Origin: Acetobacteraceae bacterium
GTDB taxonomy: Bacteria > Pseudomonadota > Alphaproteobacteria > Acetobacterales > Acetobacteraceae
DNA: 5,953 bases
Assembly: GCA_019689515.1 (NCBI GenBank)
Contig: JADGHI010000258.1
Location: 1 to 5,953 of the forward strand
Direction: 5' to 3'
A program made the translations under genes and the position numbers. Below, one piece after another: positions 1-4,880 of the stretch; position 1 is the first letter of the stretch, and every line of letters starts with the position of its first letter. Below the pieces are notes generated by a model. The model worked only from the letters and a program-made list of their open reading frames with translations, searched no databases and was not told where the DNA came from.

Positions 1-138
1 AATGGCCGCCCGTGCCACCGCCCGCCCCGCCGCCTCCATCAGCTTGATGCCGGGCACGCCGCCCGCTATGGCCAGCGCATCGGCACGGGCCATCTCATCT
101 GGCGTGAGCAATTCCGGTGGAAGAGGCAGCGGCCGCAT
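1..138 (-). CDS. nnr: NAD(P)H-hydrate epimerase / dehydratase Nnr (YjeF family), N-terminal fragment
   Basis: Only the first 46 codons lie in the window; the gene continues off the left edge. The visible protein reads LLTPDEMARADALAIAGGVP followed by a GIKLMEAAGRAV-type stretch. This is the characteristic opening of the YjeF_N (epimerase) domain of bifunctional NAD(P)HX repair enzymes. Family knowledge: the N-terminal domain epimerises damaged (R)-NAD(P)HX, and the C-terminal domain, not visible here, dehydrates it back to NAD(P)H using ADP or ATP, in the cytoplasm. Start choice: an in-frame ATG also exists at 168 and a GTG at 141. An AAGGA sequence sits 9 to 12 bases before the 141/138 starts, whereas 168 lacks a ribosome-binding site, so 138 or 141 is preferred. 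The gene is divergent from sorA. Family assignment is fairly sure despite the short fragment; whether both domains are present cannot be seen. Confidence 0.8.
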   Translation of the reverse strand, partial: MRPLPLPPELLTPDEMARADALAIAGGVPGIKLMEAAGRAVARAAI

Positions 139-209
139 CACGGTTGCTGATCCTTCATAAAAGGCCATTATGGGGGTCTTAATCGAAATAATGAGGGAGG
201 GAGGCAACG
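139..209. promoter_or_regulatory. Divergent nnr / sorA promoter region
   Basis: This short gap is clearly AT-richer than its surroundings. On the plus strand TTGCTG (144-149) and CATTAT (166-171), 16 bases apart, form a plausible sigma70-type promoter for sorA. On the minus strand the same bases read CATAAT (172-167), a good -10 for nnr but without a convincing -35. A six-base inverted repeat, CATTAT (166-171) and ATAATG (188-193), with centres about 22 bp apart could be an operator. All of this is inference from motif resemblance. Confidence 0.35.
200..204 (+). promoter_or_regulatory. Ribosome-binding site of sorA
   Basis: GGAGG lies within a longer GAGGGAGGGAGG purine run and ends five bases before the ATG at 210. 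It is a strong Shine-Dalgarno sequence and fixes the sorA start. Confidence 0.75.
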
Positions 210-1562
210 ATGCCGGGAATTCGTGTCGGAAGGCCGGAGCGGTCCATCCACGAACTCTACCAGGATGACCCCGAGCGCGCCGACGCGCTGATCTGGGGCC
301 GCCGGGGAGCGCTGCGCGGAGCGGCGCTGGCCGCGGTCGGGGCGGCGCTCGGCGCGACCATCCCGTTCGGCAGGCGGCTGCCCGAGGGCATGCTGCCGGC
401 GGCGCTGGCGCAGCCCGCTGCGTCTGGCGGCAGCGGCGGGGCGGCGCAGCAAGGACCGAACCTCCTCCGCATGGAGGGCAAGGCGCCGCTTGTCATCCTC
501 GGCGAGCGTCCGTTGGTGGCGGAGACGCCAGAGCACCTGCTCGACGACGAAGTGACTCCGGCGGACAAGATGTTCATCCGCATGAACGGGCGCATTCCCG
601 ACCCGTTTCCCGGGGATCCGCGCGCCTGGAAGCTGCGTATCGAGGGCGAGGTCAACACGCCGCTCGAACTGACCCTCGGCGAGATCGAAACGCGCTTCCC
701 GCTGGTCACGCGGCGCCTGCAGATGGAGTGCGGCGGCAATGGCCGCGCCGCCTTCAGCCCACAGACGCGGGGCAATCAGTGGGGCAACGGCGCCATCTCC
801 TGCGGCGAGTGGACCGGCGTGCGGCTGCGCGACCTCCTGCGCGCGGCCGGGCTCAAGGACAGCGCGAAATTCACCGGGCATTTCGGCGCGGATCCGCACC
901 TGTCCGGCGATCCGAACCGCGCGGCGATCAGCCGGGGGATGCGCATCGAGAAAGCGCTCGACGAGGACACGCTGGTCGCGCTGCGACTGAACGGCCAGCC
1001 CATCCCGCATGTCCACGGCGCGCCGGTGCGGCTGATCGTGCCCGGCTGGCCGGGGAGCCTGTCGCAGAAGTGGCTGACCCGCATCCTGATCCGCGCCACG
1101 CCGCATGACGGCGCCGGCATGGGCGGCACGAGCTACCGCGTGCCGGTCCGCCCGATCGTGCCCGGCAGCCGGAACGACGGGCGCGACTTCGTGGACATGG
1201 AGTCCATGCCGGTGCGCTCGATCCTGACCAATGTCGCGCACGGGACGCGCCTGCCCGCGGGCACGCGGACCCTGGATGTCCGCGGCTTCGCCTGGGCCGG
1301 CGACCACACGGTGCGCGCGGTCCATGTCTCGGTGGATTTCGGCGCGCGCTGGACGGAGATGCAGCTCTCCGCCCCGGCCAACCGCTACGCCTGGCAGCGC
1401 TGGCGCGGACAGGTGACGCTGCCCTCGGACGGGTACTTTGAGATCTGGTACCGGGCGACCGACAGCGAGGGGCGGATGCAGCCCCACGCCGCGGCGAACT
1501 GGAACCCACAGGGCTATGGGGCGAACCCGATCAGCCGCGTCGCGATCCTCGTCGGCGGCTGA
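210..1562 (+). CDS. sorA: Sulfite-oxidase-family molybdenum enzyme, SorA-like catalytic subunit, Tat-exported
   Basis: This 450-residue molybdopterin oxidoreductase probably oxidises sulfite to sulfate in the periplasm and passes electrons to the cytochrome encoded just downstream. The N-terminus carries a twin-arginine signal (R31-R32 in GRRGALRG, then a hydrophobic stretch to about 53 and ALA near 65-67). The Mo-binding domain spans about 115-300. Cys174 in MECGGNGR is the expected Mo ligand, and Arg179 matches the second Arg of the CAGNRR motif. His269 and Arg274 in HGAPVR and Lys287 in KWL match cofactor-binding residues. Tyr309 aligns with the catalytic Tyr of human sulfite oxidase (Tyr343). 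The C-terminal Mo-co dimerisation domain (about 312-450) includes WNPQGYGAN. The substrate-pocket RNH motif reads R124-M-N126 here, so the usual His is Asn. Family membership is secure; sulfite as substrate is inferred from the cytochrome partner. SoxC-like or other oxoanion chemistry is the main alternative. Confidence 0.85.
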   Translation: MPGIRVGRPERSIHELYQDDPERADALIWGRRGALRGAALAAVGAALGATIPFGRRLPEGMLPAALAQPAASGGSGGAAQQGPNLLRMEGKAPLVILGERPLVAETPEHLLDDEVTPADKMFIRMNGRIPDPFPGDPRAWKLRIEGEVNTPLELTLGEIETRFPLVTRRLQMECGGNGRAAFSPQTRGNQWGNGAISCGEWTGVRLRDLLRAAGLKDSAKFTGHFGADPHLSGDPNRAAISRGMRIEKALDEDTLVALRLNGQPIPHVHGAPVRLIVPGWPGSLSQKWLTRILIRATPHDGAGMGGTSYRVPVRPIVPGSRNDGRDFVDMESMPVRSILTNVAHGTRLPAGTRTLDVRGFAWAGDHTVRAVHVSVDFGARWTEMQLSAPANRYAWQRWRGQVTLPSDGYFEIWYRATDSEGRMQPHAAANWNPQGYGANPISRVAILVGG

Positions 1563-1568
1563 GGGCGA

Positions 1569-2081
1569 GTGCGGCAGGTCAAAGCATCCGGGGCACAGGT
1601 GCGCACGCCTAGCCTTCCCACCGTGCTGGTCGTGAGCCTGATCGCGGCCTTCGTGCTGCTCGGGCTCCAGAAGGCCGGGTACTGGGGGCAGCCGGAACGG
1701 GTGGAGCCGCCGCCGCCGACTCCCGCCGCCCTCGCCTTCCGCCGCGCCCAGGCGGAGGCCGAGGCGGCGCAGGCCGCGGCGGCGCGGCTCGCGGAGGTGC
1801 AGCAGCCCGCCGAGACGATCGAGGTTCTGCCGGAGGGCGAGGGGCGCGACGCGACCTTCGCGCTCTGCACCGCCTGCCATTCCACGGCGATCATCCGCCG
1901 CAGCCGCTTCAGCCGCGAGCGCTGGGACGAGTTGCTCGACTGGATGACCGAGGTGCAAGGCATGGCGCCGCTGGAAGGCGCGGCGCGCGAGGAGGTCCTG
2001 GATTACCTGGCGCGCAGCTTTCCGCCGGAAACCGCCCCCGGCGGCGGGCGACGGGCGACGAACCCGTTCCTGAACGACTGA
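1569..2081 (+). CDS. sorB: Membrane-anchored monohaem cytochrome c, SorB-like electron-transfer subunit
   Basis: This 170-residue protein probably accepts electrons from the SorA-like enzyme and hands them to the respiratory chain on the periplasmic side. Layout: one N-terminal hydrophobic helix (about 17-36) without an obvious signal-peptidase site; a Pro-rich stretch (46-52); an Ala/Glu/Arg-rich helical linker (about 54-78, coiled-coil-like); and a small haem domain. The haem motif is CTACH at 100-104 (Cys100, Cys103, His104). Met126 and Met132 are candidate axial ligands. The start used is the GTG at 1569, six bases after the sorA stop, so the genes are translationally close. An in-frame GTG at 1599 gives MRTPSLPTVL and is supported by resemblance to the N-terminus of the protein starting at 2369, so the true start may be 1599. 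Haem attachment is certain by motif; the SorB role is inferred from position and size. Confidence 0.8.
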   Translation: MRQVKASGAQVRTPSLPTVLVVSLIAAFVLLGLQKAGYWGQPERVEPPPPTPAALAFRRAQAEAEAAQAAAARLAEVQQPAETIEVLPEGEGRDATFALCTACHSTAIIRRSRFSRERWDELLDWMTEVQGMAPLEGAAREEVLDYLARSFPPETAPGGGRRATNPFLND

Positions 2082-2083
2082 TC

Positions 2084-2107
2084 GCCCGATCCCGGCTTGA
2101 TGCGGGC
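2084..2107 (+). terminator. Hairpin just after sorB, possible terminator without a T tract
   Basis: GCCCGATC (2084-2091) pairs with GAT-g-CGGGC (2099-2107), giving an eight-pair stem with one bulged G and a seven-base loop, two bases after the sorB stop. No T run follows, so factor-independent termination is doubtful; it may act as a 3'-end stabiliser or a weak terminator. Confidence 0.35.
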
Positions 2108-2123
2108 CGGTTGCGGCCTGGAA

Positions 2124-2227
2124 GGTGGGTGGAGGCAGGGGGCAGCCCAGCAGACGGGCTTCGTGCCCTGCGGTGCGCCCACCCTGGCGGGTCGCCTCGG
2201 GAGCGGACGCAGCGGGGCGACCGCCCC
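2124..2227 (+). other. Structured gene-free region with nested and mutually exclusive inverted repeats
   Basis: The stretch from the sorB stop to 2368 holds no convincing gene; open frames there have atypical Arg/Ser/Cys-rich composition. It does contain several inverted repeats. A nested set pairs 2124-2129 with 2178-2183 (GGTGGG/CCCACC), 2135-2140 with 2166-2171 (GCAGGG/CCCTGC) and 2145-2148 with 2156-2159. A ten-pair stem with one G-T wobble joins 2190-2199 to 2213-2222 (GGTCGCC/GGCGACC core). GGGGC (2214-2218) with GCCCC (2223-2227) would compete with that stem. A further CCCGC/GCGGG hairpin lies at 2325-2340. This could be an RNA leader or attenuator, but GC-rich DNA makes chance pairing common. 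Confidence 0.25.
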
Positions 2228-2368
2228 TCGGCGCGTCCTGTTCCTCTACCGCGCCAGCGGCCAGTCGGTGTGAAGCGGATGCGGCGCTGCGAGGCGTCTC
2301 CAGCGCGCGAACCCAGGCCACTGTCCCGCGCTACTGCGGGCGCGAATCCGTTCAGCGAGACTCTTGCG

Positions 2369-2728
2369 ATGCCCCGTTTGTCCCTGCCGGCCGTGTTGGC
2401 CGGCTCCCTGATCGCAACCATCGTGGTCCTGTTCGGCTGGAGCGGCGGCCTATGGGGAGGACGCTCGCACAATCCGGGCGGGCCGCCCTCGACGGCCACT
2501 GCCCAGGCACCTTCGCCCCAAAGGACCGCTGCGAGCGGGCAGCAGGCGACCGGTGAGGCCGCGGGCGGACCGCCGGCAACCAGCGCGCGTCCCGCCGGCT
2601 CAGACGAGCCAGGCCCCCGCGGGCACGCCAGCCCCTGGATCGCGGCCGGAGCCGAACCCGGTGCCGCCTTCCGCGCTGCCGACCGCCTCCTCCGGTGCGC
2701 CGGCGGCGCCCGCAGGCCGTTCCGGTGA
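2369..2728 (+). CDS. Single-pass membrane protein with SorB-like anchor; probable 5' part of a frame-split gene
   Basis: As written, this frame encodes 119 residues. It starts MPRLSLPAVLAGSLIATIVV, with one membrane helix at about 7-24, then a Gly/Pro/Ser/Ala-rich stretch to about residue 70. The first 30 residues match the SorB N-terminus read from 1599 at about half of the positions (shared SLP, VL, SLIA and a G-x-WG ending), so the two anchors look related. After about residue 75 the character changes to Arg/Trp/Cys-containing sequence typical of an out-of-frame reading, while the +1 frame (2553-2996) becomes Pro/Ala-rich. One extra base around 2560-2600 would explain this; correcting it gives a protein of about 208 residues. 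The ATG at 2369 has only a weak upstream purine run (GAGA at 2357-2360). No haem or other catalytic motif is present. Function unknown; a tether or envelope-spanning partner of the Sor pair is speculation. Confidence 0.5.
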   Translation: MPRLSLPAVLAGSLIATIVVLFGWSGGLWGGRSHNPGGPPSTATAQAPSPQRTAASGQQATGEAAGGPPATSARPAGSDEPGPRGHASPWIAAGAEPGAAFRAADRLLRCAGGARRPFR

Positions 2729-2996
2729 AGCCGCGCAGACCGCTCCTGTGCCCGGCTCGACCGCCCATGTTCCGCCGCAGACCCCGGCGGCCCCGGTGGA
2801 GGCCGCGCCGGGCCACCCGGTCCCACCGGCGGCCCAGGGCGGGACCGCGGCTGCCGGGGCGCAGCAACCCCCGAATGCGCAGGGCGCCCCCGTGACCGAC
2901 CTGCGGACCGGGGCCCCGGTGGCCCCGCAAGGCAACGATGACGGAGGCGGCGAGTCGGGCGGAGCGGCACCGGCCGGGCCGCCGCCACGACCGTAG
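2553..2996 (+). CDS. Pro/Ala-rich low-complexity tail; probable 3' part of the same frame-split gene
   Basis: This frame opens with a GTG at 2553 and encodes 147 residues, dominated by Pro, Ala and Gly with scattered Gln, Thr and Ser. No Cys, Trp, Tyr or Phe is visible. From about residue 12 it reads as a typical extracytoplasmic Pro-rich linker (VPPAQTSQAPAGTPAP, later PVPPSALP, PQTPAAP), ending in a Gly/Asp/Glu patch (128-137) and PPPRP. Third codon positions are mostly G or C, as expected for coding DNA here. The first 11 residues are Arg-rich and do not match the rest, and no good ribosome-binding site precedes 2553, so it is more likely the continuation of the frame starting at 2369 than a separate gene. 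It may be an intact C-terminal region behind a sequencing indel, or a decaying pseudogene. No function is recognised. Confidence 0.45.
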   Translation: MRPRADRRQPARVPPAQTSQAPAGTPAPGSRPEPNPVPPSALPTASSGAPAAPAGRSGEAAQTAPVPGSTAHVPPQTPAAPVEAAPGHPVPPAAQGGTAAAGAQQPPNAQGAPVTDLRTGAPVAPQGNDDGGGESGGAAPAGPPPRP

Positions 2997-3043
2997 GGAC
3001 ACAAGGATCGGAGCTGGCTGGCCAGTCGTCGGCAGAGCGCCAT

Positions 3044-3056
3044 CCGAAACTTTCGG
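3044..3056. promoter_or_regulatory. Palindrome CCGAAA-C-TTTCGG, possible operator
   Basis: This is a perfect six-base inverted repeat around a single C, with an A/T-containing core that stands out from the GC-rich background. It lies about 115 bases upstream of the extended -10-like element before the parA-like gene. Its size suits a dimeric regulator, but no known consensus is recognised. Confidence 0.3.
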
Positions 3057-3103
3057 TTCCCCTGCGGCCGCGGGGCGTGTAGCGGAGCCGGCGGGGCGAC
3101 GGG

Positions 3104-3121
3104 GCGGCACGGCCGTGCCGC
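3104..3121. repeat. Perfect 18-bp palindrome GCGGCACGGCCGTGCCGC
   Basis: The sequence equals its own reverse complement over 18 bases. As RNA it would form a seven-pair stem with a GGCC loop; as DNA it could be a regulator or partition-protein site. It lies about 90 bases before the ParA-like gene. No T tract follows, so it is not a classical terminator. Confidence 0.4.
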
Positions 3122-3167
3122 GCCCTTGCGTCTGTGTGGCCCCGGCTGCCATCGCGGCCTCCGGCGC

Positions 3168-3176
3168 TGCTATAGG
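3168..3176 (+). promoter_or_regulatory. Extended -10 element upstream of the parA-like operon
   Basis: TGCTATAGG resembles an extended -10 (TGnTATAAT) and would start transcription near 3182, giving a leader of about 27 bases before the ATG at 3209. No good -35 is seen at the normal distance, as is common for extended -10 promoters. It is the most A/T-rich stretch in this gap. Confidence 0.4.
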
Positions 3177-3208
3177 ACGGCGGCTACGGGGCGGGAGCCT
3201 GATTCGAC

Positions 3209-3880
3209 ATGGCCTTCGTGGTTGCGGTGGCACAGCGCAAGGGCGGAGCGGGGAAATCCACCGTCGCCGCCACGCTCGCGACGGCGCTCGCGGCCGAGGG
3301 GGCGCGGGTGGCGCTGCTTGACACCGACCCCCAGAAGTCCCTTGTCCGCTGGTATGCCGAGCGGCGGGCGCAAGGCGGCGGCGATGGCAGCGGTCGTGCC
3401 GCGCATGCGCCGCGGCCGATCGCCTTCGACTCCCCCTCCGGCTGGCGGCTCGGCGGCGCGCTGGACCGGCTCCGGCGCGGCGGCGGGGTGGACTTCGTGC
3501 TGCTCGACACCCCGCCGCACGACGACACCGATGCGCGGCTCGCCATCCGCAACGCCGACCTGGTGCTGGTGCCGCTGCAGCCCGCGCCGGCCGACCTCTG
3601 GGCGACGGACGCGACGCTGGCGCTGGCTGCGGGCGAAAGGCGGCCGGTGCGGCTGGTGCTCAACCGCGTGCCCGCGACGGGCAAATTGGCGCCGCAGATC
3701 GTGGACGAGATCGCACGCCGGCGCCTGCCGCTGCTGAACGAGGCGCTCGGCAACCGCAGCGCCTATCCGAGCGCCTTCGCCCAGGGTCTCGGCGTGGTCG
3801 AGGCGGCGCCGCGCAGCACCGCGGCCGAGGAAGCGCGCCGGCTGGCCAGGGCGGTCGCGGCGCTCAGGGAAGAAGGTTGA
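3209..3880 (+). CDS. Orphan ParA/MinD-family ATPase
   Basis: This 223-residue P-loop ATPase shows the deviant Walker A motif KGGAGKST (11-18; signature Lys11 and catalytic Lys16), the Walker A' segment LLDTDPQKS (37-44, Asp40) and Walker B FVLLDTPP (96-103, Asp100). It also has a conserved adenine-side NR (152-153). It lacks an N-terminal DNA-binding extension, so it is of the short ParF/VirC1/orphan ParA type. Family knowledge: such ATPases dimerise on ATP and position DNA, protein clusters or membrane complexes. No ParB gene or parS-like cluster is visible, so plasmid or chromosome segregation is not supported. It leads a compact set with a membrane protein seven bases downstream and an acetyltransferase overlapping that one, suggesting cotranscription. 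The start ATG has GGGAG (3193-3197) at a rather long 11-base spacing. Family assignment is confident; the cargo is unknown. Confidence 0.85.
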   Translation: MAFVVAVAQRKGGAGKSTVAATLATALAAEGARVALLDTDPQKSLVRWYAERRAQGGGDGSGRAAHAPRPIAFDSPSGWRLGGALDRLRRGGGVDFVLLDTPPHDDTDARLAIRNADLVLVPLQPAPADLWATDATLALAAGERRPVRLVLNRVPATGKLAPQIVDEIARRRLPLLNEALGNRSAYPSAFAQGLGVVEAAPRSTAAEEARRLARAVAALREEG

Positions 3881-3887
3881 GGAAGAG

Positions 3888-4358
3888 GTGTGGAACCTGC
3901 TTTACGCGCTGCACGTGCTGGGCGCGGTGCTCTGGGTCGGCGGCATGGCCTTCGCAATCCTGGCGCTGGCGCCTTCGCTCGGGGCGCTCGAGCCGCCGCA
4001 GCGCCTGACGCTGCTCGCCGGCGTGTTCCGGCGGTTTTTCATGATCGTCTGGCACGCCATGCCGGTCGTGCTGCTCACGGGCTGGGCGCTGCTGTTCGTC
4101 TGGTACGGCGGGTTCCGCGGCGTGGGCTGGCATGTGCACCTGATGCACCTGACCGGACTACTGATGGCGGCGATCTACCTGGCGATCGCCCTCGGCCCGT
4201 GGCGTCAGATGCGCGCGGCGCTCGCCGCGGGCGGAGCGGGAGGCGGGGCGACGACCGCTGCCGGCGCGGCGGCGCGCATCCGCCAGCTCGTGATGGTGAA
4301 CCTGGTGCTTGGACTACTGACGGTGGCGGTGGCAGCGTGGGGACGGTTCGGCGGATGA
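3888..4358 (+). CDS. Four-helix CopD/HemJ-like integral membrane protein
   Basis: This 156-residue inner-membrane protein has helices at about 4-27, 52-73, 84-106 and 131-152. The opening ALHVLGAVLWVGGMAF is typical of the CopD-domain / HemJ-like clan, whose members carry intramembrane histidines linked to copper handling or haem b. Histidines are His9 (helix 1), His56 (helix 2) and a cluster His82, His84, His87 in WHVHLMH at the start of helix 3; these are candidate metal or haem ligands. A Gly/Ala/Thr-rich loop (114-128) precedes helix 4. The start is a GTG at 3888 with AGGA (3880-3883) four bases upstream, overlapping the parA stop codon, so translation is probably coupled. The stop overlaps the start of the next gene (ATGA). 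The exact function is not known: copper uptake, a haem-linked redox role or a membrane partner of the ParA-like ATPase are all possible. Confidence 0.7.
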   Translation: MWNLLYALHVLGAVLWVGGMAFAILALAPSLGALEPPQRLTLLAGVFRRFFMIVWHAMPVVLLTGWALLFVWYGGFRGVGWHVHLMHLTGLLMAAIYLAIALGPWRQMRAALAAGGAGGGATTAAGAAARIRQLVMVNLVLGLLTVAVAAWGRFGG

Positions 4359-4798
4359 GCACGCAAGGCGACCTGCCGGCGGGGATCGAGATCATCGAGG
4401 ACGCGGCGCCGGAATTCGAGGACGTCGCGGCGATCCAGCGCGGGCTGCACGCCTTCAACCAGGAGATGGGCGGCCCCTACGACCGCGAGCCGGTGACGCT
4501 GCTGGTGCGCAATGCGGAGGGCAAGACCGCCGGCGGCCTCCTCGGCCTGACCTTCTGGGGTTGGCTGTTCATCGACTGGCTGTGGCTCTCGCGCGAGCTG
4601 CGCGGCCAGGGGATCGGCGCGGAGCTGCTGCGCCGCGCCGAGGCGATCGCGCGCGAGCGCGGCTGCACCAACGCCTATACGGACACCTTCAGCTTCCAGG
4701 CCCCCGGCTTCTGGGAACGCTGCGGCTATGTCGAGTTCGGCCGCCTGGACGGGATGCCCGCCGGGCATGCCCGCATCTGGTTCCGCAAGGCGCTGTAA
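4355..4798 (+). CDS. GNAT-family N-acetyltransferase
   Basis: This 147-residue single-domain GNAT enzyme would transfer an acetyl group from acetyl-CoA to an unknown amine. The acetyl-CoA motif A is LWLSRELRGQGIGAELL, with the pyrophosphate loop RGQGIG at 83-88 preceded by beta strand 4 (72-78). A motif B-like end contains FQAPGFWERCGYVEFGRLDG (114-133), then PAGHARIWFRKAL, a C-terminus common in small bacterial GNATs. Length is normal and no fusion is present. The ATG overlaps the preceding stop in ATGA, which fixes the start and indicates translational coupling. The same reading frame is open further upstream, but that part only antiframes the membrane protein gene. Substrate could be a small metabolite, an antibiotic or a protein N-terminus or lysine; nothing visible decides this. 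Confidence 0.85.
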   Translation: MSTQGDLPAGIEIIEDAAPEFEDVAAIQRGLHAFNQEMGGPYDREPVTLLVRNAEGKTAGGLLGLTFWGWLFIDWLWLSRELRGQGIGAELLRRAEAIARERGCTNAYTDTFSFQAPGFWERCGYVEFGRLDGMPAGHARIWFRKAL

Positions 4799-4880
4799 CG
4801 GGCGGCCCGCCGCACCAGGCTCAGGGCACTGACGCGACCGGGGCGACCGCGCCATCCCTCCATCGGCGGGATTTCCTTGC

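Noticed and set aside
168..2321. Very long minus-strand open frame of 717 codons opposite sorA and sorB
   Set aside because: It is antisense to two genes with clear catalytic motifs and its protein is Arg/Ala/Pro/His-rich without any recognisable domain. Long antisense frames are expected in GC-rich coding DNA.
3135..3152. CGPGCH, a CxxxCH-like haem motif in the frame after the Pro-rich tail, as a possible remnant of a second cytochrome
   Set aside because: The spacing is not CxxCH, a stop codon (2994-2996) separates it from the Pro-rich frame, and the surrounding translation lacks any other similarity to the SorB haem domain. Most likely chance.
2352..3233. Minus-strand open frame of 293 codons opposite the frame-split gene and the gap after it
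   Set aside because: Its composition is Arg/Gly/Pro-rich without structure or motif, and it overlaps the start of the ParA gene. The plus-strand frames have better codon character and a recognisable membrane anchor.
3209..3880. ParA-like gene as evidence for a plasmid or integrated element
   Set aside because: No ParB, replication protein, integrase, att-like repeat or composition change is visible, and the neighbours are ordinary chromosomal types.
3890..4354. In-frame upstream extension of the acetyltransferase to a start at 3890
   Set aside because: The added 155 codons overlap the four-helix membrane protein in another frame and give Arg/Gly/Ala-rich sequence without a domain. The ATG at 4355 in the ATGA overlap is the natural start.
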